From: Thalassobellus sp050294475
GTDB lineage: Bacteria; Bacteroidota; Bacteroidia; Flavobacteriales; Flavobacteriaceae
Assembly: GCA_050294475.1 (NCBI GenBank)
Contig: JBNKOE010000001.1
Coordinates: forward strand, 124,001-188,000
Direction: 5' to 3'
Length of the DNA stretch: 64,000 nt
How positions within the stretch are numbered: the first letter of the stretch is position 1; the number at the start of each line of letters is the position of its first letter. Below the pieces are notes generated by a model that searched no databases, was not told where the DNA came from, and saw only the letters and a list, made by a program, of their open reading frames with translations. This document shows, piece after piece, positions 26,039-33,650 of this stretch. Made by a program: the position numbers and the translations under genes.

Positions 26039-26380
26039 TTAAATAATTGTTGATTGTATTCTACATTTTTGGGTTATTTGATTATATATTGAACCCAATT
26101 GATTATTCATTTTTTCACATACTGCTTTAGATTTATTCATTATTGTAATTTGAAGATTAATATCTGTTTTAAATTCATCAATAGTTTCAATATTAATCCA
26201 TCCATTAGGAAAGTACACTTTTAATCCTGCAGAGTCATCTTGAAGATATAAATCAAATTCTCCTGCTATCCAATTGATAAACTTATAATATAAATCGGGT
26301 GTTGTTCCTATAGATTTTGTTTGAACTAATTTATAGTAAGGCTTTGAATAGACTATCTCACTTGTAAAATCCATATTCAA
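26039..26380 (-). CDS. 113-residue protein of unknown function in the permease/BNR operon
   Basis: No signal peptide or membrane segment, so cytoplasmic. I do not recognise the family. Visible features are KPYYKLVQTKSIGTTPDLYYKF, an aromatic-rich centre (FINWIAGEFDLYLQDDS, GLKVYFPNGWINIETIDEF) and a single Cys pair (Cys88, Cys107). It is the first gene of the operon and its stop is 1 nt from the permease start, which implies coupled translation. A role as mutarotase-like or regulatory partner of the imported sugar is conceivable but not shown. Upstream lie a terminator and a copy of the N-glycan operator. Confidence 0.65.
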   Translation of the reverse strand: MNMDFTSEIVYSKPYYKLVQTKSIGTTPDLYYKFINWIAGEFDLYLQDDSAGLKVYFPNGWINIETIDEFKTDINLQITIMNKSKAVCEKMNNQLGSIYNQITQKCRIQSTII

Positions 26381-26421
26381 TTAGAACTCATTTTCTGTTA
26401 AATTCATTCATAAAAATATTT

Positions 26422-26453
26422 AAATGAAGAGCTGAATCTTCAGCTCTTCATTT
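26422..26453 (-). terminator. long perfect hairpin after the PNGase gene
   Basis: 15-bp arms (26422-26436 and 26439-26453; core AAGAGCTGAA / TTCAGCTCTT), the strongest hairpin of the window, followed by U-rich sequence on the minus strand. It separates PNGase from the 113-residue/permease/BNR operon. The remaining 320-bp gap 26381-26701 holds only the operator at 26537. Confidence 0.65.
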
Positions 26454-26536
26454 AAAAACTAACTTCAAATAACTCATAAAAAACTAAACTCTTTTAGGTT
26501 CTAACTAAATTATATAAACCTAAATAAGTATCTAAA

Positions 26537-26557
26537 TTATTTCGACAGATAACCATT
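26537..26557 (-). promoter_or_regulatory. N-glycan regulon operator copy (permease/BNR operon)
   Basis: Core TTATTTCGACAGATAACC on the plus strand. It shares TTATTTCGAC and ATAAC with the copy before SusC. It lies 157 nt before the start of the 113-residue gene and downstream of PNGase, so it should serve the permease operon. Confidence 0.5.
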
Positions 26558-26701
26558 GAATAAAGACTAAAGAAGAATCAAGAATATAAAACTTAGTTAT
26601 TTGTATTTTTACAACTCAAAACTCATCATAATTAATGACCATTAATAATATCATTTATTGGGCAAATTAGCTTAAGCTAAGGCATAAACCATATAACAAC
26701 A

Positions 26702-28414
26702 TTAATTATCTTCAACCGTTTGATAAACATCTAAAAATTCACCAACAAGTATTCCCGATACACTCCAGTGATTCATACTAGACCCTTCATTAGCTCCTTG
26801 GTTTATAACTACTTCTAAAATATGTTTACCCTTTTTTAGCATCGTAAGAGGAATCATGTATGGAGGCGTTAGCGTTGCAGGACACCAATTTGATCGACTT
26901 AAATCGCTCGACGAAAGTCCGTTTAAAAAATTACCAGATGCTGGATTTAATAATCGATAGGATGCACAATCTGTTCGCCAGGGTATTACCTTAAACACTT
27001 CCTTACCATCAATAAATATGCTATTCAACTTTGGATTGAATTCATCACCACCTCCCCAGCCTCCATGACCTGTAGTGGTATATAATAATTGCAAGTTTTT
27101 TATATTCTCTTTAATATCAAAGTTAACTCTTAGTGTATCATTAGCAAAAAAACGTCCATAGTTTTGTCCAGACATTTCCAAGGTATTGACTGTTGAAAAT
27201 AGAGGCTCTATAAACTTAGCTTTCTTATCGTTTTCTACTTTATCCGTTGAAGGGTAAAAATCAAGTTCTAGGCTTATTACATGACCACCTGCATCATAGT
27301 TTCCAATAAAAACACCTATCCAGATTTCGTCTTCATCAATGGGGATTAAAGAGGAAACATCTTCTTTATACACTATACTTTTTCCCCAATTATAATTGTT
27401 GATTTTTCGTTTTTCATTAAAATAGCCAACTCCAAACGAGGTAAAAAAACGGAGTATTTCAATTGGAGGCGTATAATTTTCTTCTTTAATAATCCCCTGA
27501 TATGTATTACCCTCATTATCTGTAAAAATAGGCAATCTGTCTATCCCGTATAGGTAAGCATCTAACACAGATACCATACCCTCTTTTCTTTTTGCGGGAA
27601 CAATAAAAACGGAACCTGTTCTGTCATAAGCATCTCCGTTTGATTGACAGCTTAATTTTGCAAATATAGATCCACTATTTTTTAACTCAGGAGTCAATTT
27701 AATTCTTTTCATAACCACACTCCCTTTAGAAAAATGATATACATGGTTGGTTTGCAATTCACTTTCTTTTGGAATAACCAAATTTGGGTCGAAGTTTATT
27801 TTTTCATTTTCAAAAATTTTAAGTCTTGTATACCTAGAATTTATTATTATTTCTTCAAATTCAGATTTACTTACTTGTATGGCATTTTTGGTAAAATTGT
27901 TTGAGGGGGAAAAACCTGTAATTTCAGTTATGGCATTAGCTAAAACAGTATGATTTCCATTAAAAACCAGTTTTAGTACAAGTGCATTGTTATTAGGAAG
28001 GTATGTACCATAAGGAGAGCCTTTAGCAATGGTTTTTTCTGTGTACCATACATCAATTCTGTTAGAAAAATATGAAAAAACCGCGTGTTGACATTTATAC
28101 CCAAGAACAACCTGAGTTTCTGCATCAAGTTTTGGAACAGGCAGGCTATCAAAAGAAGTTACCTTTTTAAATAATTCATTCTCGTATGTTATGGTACTTA
28201 TATTCTGCCTATTTTTTAAATCTATATAATTTTTGATTTTATCATCTACATTTGACAGATAAACCATTTGGTCTTGGCTGAATATTGCTACTCCTGTATG
28301 TCCCCTTTTACCATTTTCATAATAATCATAACTTATCTTAAATACATTTGATTTAGTTTGGGCAAAAAAGGTTGTTGGAAAACATACTAATATAGATACA
28401 ATTAATAATTTCAT
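26702..28414 (-). CDS. peptide-N-glycosidase F with extra N-terminal domain
   Basis: 570 residues from the ATG at 28414, where a good signal peptide begins (MKLLIVSILV...FFAQ); an ATG nine codons upstream is less likely. Residues (counted from the upstream ATG) 205-395 and 400-570 form the two PNGase F sandwich domains. Asp273 in AYDRTGSVFIVP aligns with catalytic Asp60 of the Elizabethkingia enzyme, and Glu467 in GGGDEFNPK with its Glu206; NWCPATLTPP matches the conserved WCPG segment. Residues ~30-190 resemble GLPGLI proteins (GYKCQHA, IDVWYTEKTI, PYGTYLPNNNALVL) and correspond to the N-terminal bowl domain of PNGF-II-type enzymes. It cleaves the GlcNAc-Asn bond of N-glycoproteins outside the cytoplasm. 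It is a single-gene unit between two terminators. Confidence 0.9.
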   Translation of the reverse strand: MKLLIVSILVCFPTTFFAQTKSNVFKISYDYYENGKRGHTGVAIFSQDQMVYLSNVDDKIKNYIDLKNRQNISTITYENELFKKVTSFDSLPVPKLDAETQVVLGYKCQHAVFSYFSNRIDVWYTEKTIAKGSPYGTYLPNNNALVLKLVFNGNHTVLANAITEITGFSPSNNFTKNAIQVSKSEFEEIIINSRYTRLKIFENEKINFDPNLVIPKESELQTNHVYHFSKGSVVMKRIKLTPELKNSGSIFAKLSCQSNGDAYDRTGSVFIVPAKRKEGMVSVLDAYLYGIDRLPIFTDNEGNTYQGIIKEENYTPPIEILRFFTSFGVGYFNEKRKINNYNWGKSIVYKEDVSSLIPIDEDEIWIGVFIGNYDAGGHVISLELDFYPSTDKVENDKKAKFIEPLFSTVNTLEMSGQNYGRFFANDTLRVNFDIKENIKNLQLLYTTTGHGGWGGGDEFNPKLNSIFIDGKEVFKVIPWRTDCASYRLLNPASGNFLNGLSSSDLSRSNWCPATLTPPYMIPLTMLKKGKHILEVVINQGANEGSSMNHWSVSGILVGEFLDVYQTVEDN

Positions 28415-28474
28415 GTTATTTATATTGTTTATCACACTCATAATTAAGCAATTATTTAAAATTCATCATCTCAC

Positions 28475-28494
28475 AAATTTCTACTAGAACGGTT
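28475..28494 (-). promoter_or_regulatory. N-glycan regulon operator copy (PNGase)
   Basis: AAATTTCTACTAGAACGGTT, agreeing with the NagB copy at 58194 in 16 of 20 positions, and 61 nt before the chosen PNGase start. The CGA core is changed to CTA, so it is a weaker member. Confidence 0.4.
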
Positions 28495-28520
28495 AAAATT
28501 AAAACATTTTATATAAATAA

Positions 28521-28557
28521 AAATAGAGGCAAGAATCATTCTTTCTTACCTCTATTT
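28521..28557 (-). terminator. terminator after SusD
   Basis: AAATAGAGG (28521-28529) / CCTCTATTT (28549-28557), with an inner partly paired CAAGAA/TTCTT. It is followed on the minus strand by a U-rich run. It closes the SusC-SusD transcript. Confidence 0.65.
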
Positions 28558-28602
28558 AAAAACTAAACTTAATTTATTTTAATATGATAATAAACTTTTT
28601 AT

Positions 28603-30189
28603 TTAATTCACATCCCACCAAACATTTGTACCTCCTTCATCAGGACCTCCTAAAAGCGAAGTAGCTTCAGAAACAGCATCTCCATTGGTACTATATTCGT
28701 TAGGCAAGTAAGTTACTCGTTTCATTACCCCATAACCAATTGTTTGATCCAAAGTAGTAAGCAATGGATACAATATATCTGCATCCGTTCTACGTAAATC
28801 CGACCAAGCTTCCCAAGATTCAGGGAAAAGTCCTAAATACTTTTGCACTGCGATCTGTTTCAGTTGTTCACCTTCTGTAGCAGCCCATGATACAGGCACA
28901 TCAACTGGAGGTGTAGAATCGTTGTATAAATCACCAAATGTAGGCACTGCTGCTGTAGTTGTTCCTGCCAAATAAGGAACAATATCTTCTGTTTTAACAC
29001 CCCATTGTTCCATTGATAAACGAATGCCATCTTCATACAGTGTTTGGGCTGTTCCTGACATGTTCCAACCTTTCAAAGCCCCTTCTGCCCGGTTAAAATT
29101 AGATTCTGAAGCCATCATAACTTCGATATCTTTTGTGCTATTGTCTGCAAACGTAGTTTCTTGATTGGTTAAACTTAAATTACTGCCATCTCTATCTAAT
29201 AAGGCTCCTCCTCCGTTAGGCAATCCTACATAATCTTCTATAGGGTAAAGCTCTCCTGCAGGAGGCTCTGTCGCACTAGATCTTGGAGCAAACCATTTAC
29301 GCATTCTAGGGTCATTATACCCTTTAAGTATACTTTCCATATCGGCAGTCATATAAAAACCCCAATATTTCATAATATCCACAAAGTTGTTGTATGTGTC
29401 CGAAGTTACATGAAAATATGCATTATCATCATTAGACTGCATAACACCTGCTGAAACAGCTGCTTCAGCTTGAGCTTGAGCTTTCGACGCATCTACATCC
29501 GAAATTCTTAAGGCTAAACGTAATCTTAACGAATTCCCAAATTTTCTCCACTTTTCAACATCTCCACTATATATTTCGTCATAATCTCCAAATACAGCAA
29601 CTGTAGATTCTGAAGAGGCACTTAAAGTCGTATTAGCTGCTTCTAAAAGATTAAAAAAGTCGGTATACATAGATTCCTGAGAGTCGTAAGGCACAGATGA
29701 GCCTCCAATACCAGCTCCTGAATAAGGCACAGGACCCCAATGATCCGTAAACCTATGGAACATGTACACTTTCCAGATATCAAGAATGGCAGTGGCTTCA
29801 GCATTTCCTTCTGTAGCCTTATAGGTATTCAATAAAGAAGGCACCGCTAATGTATAAAACCTTAACCAACCTCTACTTCTCCATCCATCATTAATGCCAT
29901 TGGCATCGGTATCTGCATCCCAACCTGGCGCCATATAATGCGCAAACATCATGGAGTGCAAAGCTGTTGCTAATCCATATGTTCCATAATCGTCTCCTGG
30001 AAGACTCCAAGAGGCATTCCCTGTCCCTTTGTATAAAGCATTCGCGAACGCTGGTCCAGCTAAGGTTCCATCTAATTGATCTGAAGTCAGTGAATTTGGA
30101 TTGGTATTCACTTCGTCAAAATCTGAAGTACATCCTGTTAATTGAAACAGGAAAACTATCGCAAAAAATTTGATTATATAATTTTTCAT
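28603..30189 (-). CDS. SusD-like surface glycan-binding lipoprotein
   Basis: 528 residues with a lipoprotein signal (LFQLTGC-T) followed by the family start FDEVNTNPNSLT. The helical TPR-like framework and the late segments QKYLGLFPESWEAWSDLRRTD and VTYLPNEY are typical of the SusD/RagB superfamily (SusD-like 2 branch). It sits on the cell surface, binds the glycan and forms a lid over the SusC barrel encoded directly upstream (11-nt gap). In this locus the ligand is presumably a released N-glycan or glycopeptide. Confidence 0.93.
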   Translation of the reverse strand: MKNYIIKFFAIVFLFQLTGCTSDFDEVNTNPNSLTSDQLDGTLAGPAFANALYKGTGNASWSLPGDDYGTYGLATALHSMMFAHYMAPGWDADTDANGINDGWRSRGWLRFYTLAVPSLLNTYKATEGNAEATAILDIWKVYMFHRFTDHWGPVPYSGAGIGGSSVPYDSQESMYTDFFNLLEAANTTLSASSESTVAVFGDYDEIYSGDVEKWRKFGNSLRLRLALRISDVDASKAQAQAEAAVSAGVMQSNDDNAYFHVTSDTYNNFVDIMKYWGFYMTADMESILKGYNDPRMRKWFAPRSSATEPPAGELYPIEDYVGLPNGGGALLDRDGSNLSLTNQETTFADNSTKDIEVMMASESNFNRAEGALKGWNMSGTAQTLYEDGIRLSMEQWGVKTEDIVPYLAGTTTAAVPTFGDLYNDSTPPVDVPVSWAATEGEQLKQIAVQKYLGLFPESWEAWSDLRRTDADILYPLLTTLDQTIGYGVMKRVTYLPNEYSTNGDAVSEATSLLGGPDEGGTNVWWDVN

Positions 30190-30200
30190 ATTCTATTTTT

Positions 30201-33200
30201 TTAAAAATTTAATTTTACATTGAATCCAAAATCTTTTGTAGATGGGATATTATAAGACTCAATACCTTGAAGGTTTCCAACACTTACTCCTTGTTCTGGA
30301 TCGAAATGTTCTGCTTTATTTACGAAAAAGAATAAATTTCTACCTACAATTGACAAGTTAACACCAGAAAAAGGCGTTTTTTCTAAAAATTTGCTCGGTA
30401 AAGAATACCCTAAAACCAATTCTCTTAATCTAACATTTGTTGCATCAAAAACAAAATCCTCGGCAGATCTTGGATCCCTACTCGCTACTTGTGACCAATA
30501 GTTTTCAGCTGTAACGGATGTTGCATTGGGAGAATATGTACCATCTCCGTTATCAACTACACCATCAACAACAAAACCATCTCTACCTCTTAAGGTAATA
30601 TCACTTACACCTGCACCTGCCATTCTAGCTTGAGAATAAGAGATAACCTCACCTCCTATACGAAAATCAATAAGAAAGCTAAGTGAGAAATCTTTATATC
30701 TAAATTGATTATTAAGACCAGCAGTCCAATCTGGGGTAAAGTTACCAGCTAAAACATCAAAACCAGAAGTAAACTCAGGTAGTCCTGAATCTGCATTTAC
30801 TATAATTTTACCATCTTCGGTACGATTAAAACCACGAATGTACAGATCTCCATAACCTCCACCTTTTTTCACAATGGCTTGCGCTAACCTTTCAGCTCCT
30901 GTAGAAAGATTAAGCTCTTCACGGTCATCTAAAATACTTAACACTTCTGTTTTAAAAGTTGCAAAATTAGCAGTCGCATCCCAAGAAAAATTATCAGTTT
31001 CTACAAGATTGGCATTTAAAACAATTTCAACTCCTTTATTTTCAATTTCTCCTCCATTTACTACTTGTCTTGAATATCCTGAAGATTCAGGCACATTAAT
31101 TGTGAAGATTTGATCTGTAGTATTGGTCTTAAACCACGTAAAATCTAAACCAATTTTATTGTTCAAAAAACGAGCATCAAAACCAAATTCTGTTGAACTA
31201 GAAATTTCGGGCTTAAGATTAGGGTTATTAAGTAATGTTGAAGATTGAACAACACCTCCATTGAAACCATAATAAGTGAGTTGGTTTGCTAAAAGATATG
31301 GATCGGTATCGTTTCCTACCTGAGCATAAGACCCTCTCACCTTTAAGAAGGATAATGCATCCGATTTTATATCGAACATATCGGTAAGTATTCCTGTTAA
31401 ACCAATAGATGGGTAAAAGAATGATCTATCTGATTCAGGTAGAGTTGATGACCAGTCATTACGTGCCGTAACATCTAAAAATAAATATTCTTTATAGGCA
31501 AGTTGTGCAGAACCATACAAAGAATTAATTTTTTTATGGTTATAATCTGGGTTAACCGTTGTGCTTTGAAGGTTGGTTAATGCAAAATAGTTTCTTCTAC
31601 TTAATGTCCCTCCACTACTTATTCCAGTACGCTCTTGAATTAGAGCATTACCACCAGCATTTATGTTTAATTTAAAATCTCCTAAATCTTTGTTATAAGT
31701 CAACAAGAAGTCTGAGTTTAACTCTGTTACTTCGTTAATAGATTCAGAATAACTTCCAAAATCTTGGTTAAGTATTGCAACCGCTGCATAACGCGAAGAT
31801 TTCGCTTTATTTGTCGCTTTATCTAAACCTGTTCTTACCATTAAACTTAATTCATCTGTAAAATCATATGTTAATGAAGCAAATGTAATAACTCTATTTC
31901 TTTCGTCTGTTCTTAAATTTCTTTTCGCAAGCCAAAAAGGATTATTACCTAGTGTACTTAATGTATTGCCGTTTATATAATTATATCTTAATTGTCCTGC
32001 ATCATCAATATATTCAAAATCTTTGTATTGACTGTAAGGTAAACTTCTTGGCATGGTGTATACGGCCTCACCTATTTGACCTTCACCTGCTCCTATAGCG
32101 TTTTCAATTTTTTGTGAAATAAAATTGGTCTTAACATCTAAATGTAACTTATCTGTTAAATCGCTTGTTAAACGCAAATTAACATTATGACGATCCAGTT
32201 CGTTTCCTATAACAATACCTTCAGCTTCGGTATTTGTATATGAAAAATAGCCTTGTATTTTTTCAGTCCCCATAGAAGCTGATATTCCTTTAGACCAGTT
32301 ATAACCTGATTGAAAAAAGTCCATACCATTATTGGGTTGTGGATTAAAGGCATATGTAGCTGGACCAGCGTAATCAGGGTTGTGTTCTAATTGCCAAGCC
32401 GAAACAGATTGACCTTCCATTCTAGGTCCCCAACTGGTTTTTGATACAGCATTATAAACGCCAGCACTACCTTGACCATATTCATTTTGTAAATTTAATA
32501 AATTGTAGGCACTTGAAGCCATAAAATTAGAAGACACCGTAATACGAGCCTTATCGGTAGAAGAACCTTTCTTCGTAGTAATTACAATAACCCCATTACT
32601 AGCACGTGACCCATACAAAGCGGCGGCAGATGGTCCTTTTAATACCGATAAAGATTCTATATCTTCTGGATTAATATTTGAAATACCGTCAAAACTTGTA
32701 CGCCCTCCTATATCTACAGAAGGAGAAGAAACCGTGTTATCCATTGGCACACCGTCTATCACATATAACGGTTGGTTATTTCCTGTTAAAGATCGGTTAC
32801 CTCTAATTGTAATTCTAGAGGAACTTCCAACACCACTACTGGTCGTAGAGAAATTTAAACCTGCAACCTTACCTGAGAGCGAGTTGGCTACATTTAGCGC
32901 CCTAGCATCAGAAAGAGATTCAGTAGATACCGTTTGTGCGGAATATGTTAATGATTTTTTCTCTCGTTTGATACCCAAAGCGGTCACAACAACTTCATCT
33001 AATTGTTTTGCATCTTCTGATAAAGAGATATTTAAAGGTGTTGTGCCAGTAAATGCTACTTCCTTTGTAGCATATCCAACATATGAAACCACAAATGTTA
33101 CTGTTGATGTAGAAACATCAATACTATAGTTTCCATCAAAATCAGACGAAACACCATTTGTTGTTCCCTTTACAACAATACTAGCTCCTGGCAGTGGTAT

Positions 33201-33308
33201 TCCACTAGAAGCATCAGTAATTGTCCCCGTTACTGTAGTCTGTCCTTGAGCATTTTGAAACGCAAACAAACAAAATACAAACAGTAATTTTAGTACTTTT
33301 TGAATCAT
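30201..33308 (-). CDS. SusC-like TonB-dependent glycan transporter
   Basis: 1035 residues. Signal peptide about 1-22, CarboxypepD_reg-like domain (about 24-105, GTITDASSGIPLPGASIVVKG), TonB box region and plug (LDEVVVTALGIKREKKS; ITIRGNRSLTGNNQPLYVIDGVPMDN; KGPSAAALYGSRASNGVIVITTKKG), then a large outer membrane barrel ending DFGFNVKLNF. It imports oligosaccharides with TonB energy and pairs with the SusD gene behind it. An operator copy lies 98 nt upstream and a terminator separates it from the GH3 gene, so it is an independent transcription unit. Confidence 0.95.
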   Translation of the reverse strand: MIQKVLKLLFVFCLFAFQNAQGQTTVTGTITDASSGIPLPGASIVVKGTTNGVSSDFDGNYSIDVSTSTVTFVVSYVGYATKEVAFTGTTPLNISLSEDAKQLDEVVVTALGIKREKKSLTYSAQTVSTESLSDARALNVANSLSGKVAGLNFSTTSSGVGSSSRITIRGNRSLTGNNQPLYVIDGVPMDNTVSSPSVDIGGRTSFDGISNINPEDIESLSVLKGPSAAALYGSRASNGVIVITTKKGSSTDKARITVSSNFMASSAYNLLNLQNEYGQGSAGVYNAVSKTSWGPRMEGQSVSAWQLEHNPDYAGPATYAFNPQPNNGMDFFQSGYNWSKGISASMGTEKIQGYFSYTNTEAEGIVIGNELDRHNVNLRLTSDLTDKLHLDVKTNFISQKIENAIGAGEGQIGEAVYTMPRSLPYSQYKDFEYIDDAGQLRYNYINGNTLSTLGNNPFWLAKRNLRTDERNRVITFASLTYDFTDELSLMVRTGLDKATNKAKSSRYAAVAILNQDFGSYSESINEVTELNSDFLLTYNKDLGDFKLNINAGGNALIQERTGISSGGTLSRRNYFALTNLQSTTVNPDYNHKKINSLYGSAQLAYKEYLFLDVTARNDWSSTLPESDRSFFYPSIGLTGILTDMFDIKSDALSFLKVRGSYAQVGNDTDPYLLANQLTYYGFNGGVVQSSTLLNNPNLKPEISSSTEFGFDARFLNNKIGLDFTWFKTNTTDQIFTINVPESSGYSRQVVNGGEIENKGVEIVLNANLVETDNFSWDATANFATFKTEVLSILDDREELNLSTGAERLAQAIVKKGGGYGDLYIRGFNRTEDGKIIVNADSGLPEFTSGFDVLAGNFTPDWTAGLNNQFRYKDFSLSFLIDFRIGGEVISYSQARMAGAGVSDITLRGRDGFVVDGVVDNGDGTYSPNATSVTAENYWSQVASRDPRSAEDFVFDATNVRLRELVLGYSLPSKFLEKTPFSGVNLSIVGRNLFFFVNKAEHFDPEQGVSVGNLQGIESYNIPSTKDFGFNVKLNF

Positions 33309-33405
33309 AATTTAATTTTTGAGTTAATAATCGTTTTAATAATATTTTTAACTTTTAGGTTAATAAGTAAGTTAAATTTAAAAATCTACAACGTTATAGT
33401 TCTAT

Positions 33406-33426
33406 TATTTCGACCAATAACAATTC
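33406..33426 (-). promoter_or_regulatory. N-glycan regulon operator copy (SusC/SusD), best match
   Basis: Core TTATTTCGACCAATAACA on the plus strand, with imperfect dyad TTATT-N6-AATAA. 98 nt before the SusC start; in gene orientation it is followed by a possible -7 element (TAACGTTG). It lies in the 342-bp gap 33309-33650, which otherwise holds only the GH3 terminator. Confidence 0.55.
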
Positions 33427-33562
33427 TGAAAAGGTGTTGGGAAAATTTTCGTGAATTACTTATACAGAACCCAATAGCTTGATTATATTCCCCTACAAAA
33501 TACAATTGTTAACTATTCAGAGAAGTATTTATATAACATATTGAACCTTGCTACTACGCTTT

Positions 33563-33612
33563 ATTAAAAAAAGTTTCTAGATATTAACGTTAAACCTAGA
33601 AACCTTTTTTTT
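33563..33612 (-). terminator. terminator at the end of the large glycosidase operon
   Basis: GTTTCTAG (33573-33580) / CTAGAAAC (33596-33603) flanked by A-run (33566-33572) and T-run (33605-33612). The minus-strand form fits the end of the GH3 gene at 33651; it could work in both directions. Confidence 0.7.
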
Positions 33613-33650
33613 AGTTTGCAAAAAGCTAATAGTCATTGGCTTTATACGAT

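Noticed and set aside
33300..33482. Plus-strand 60-codon open frame in the SusC upstream region
   Set aside because: It is AT-rich hydrophobic sequence covering the SusC leader and operator; no homology or expression signal visible.
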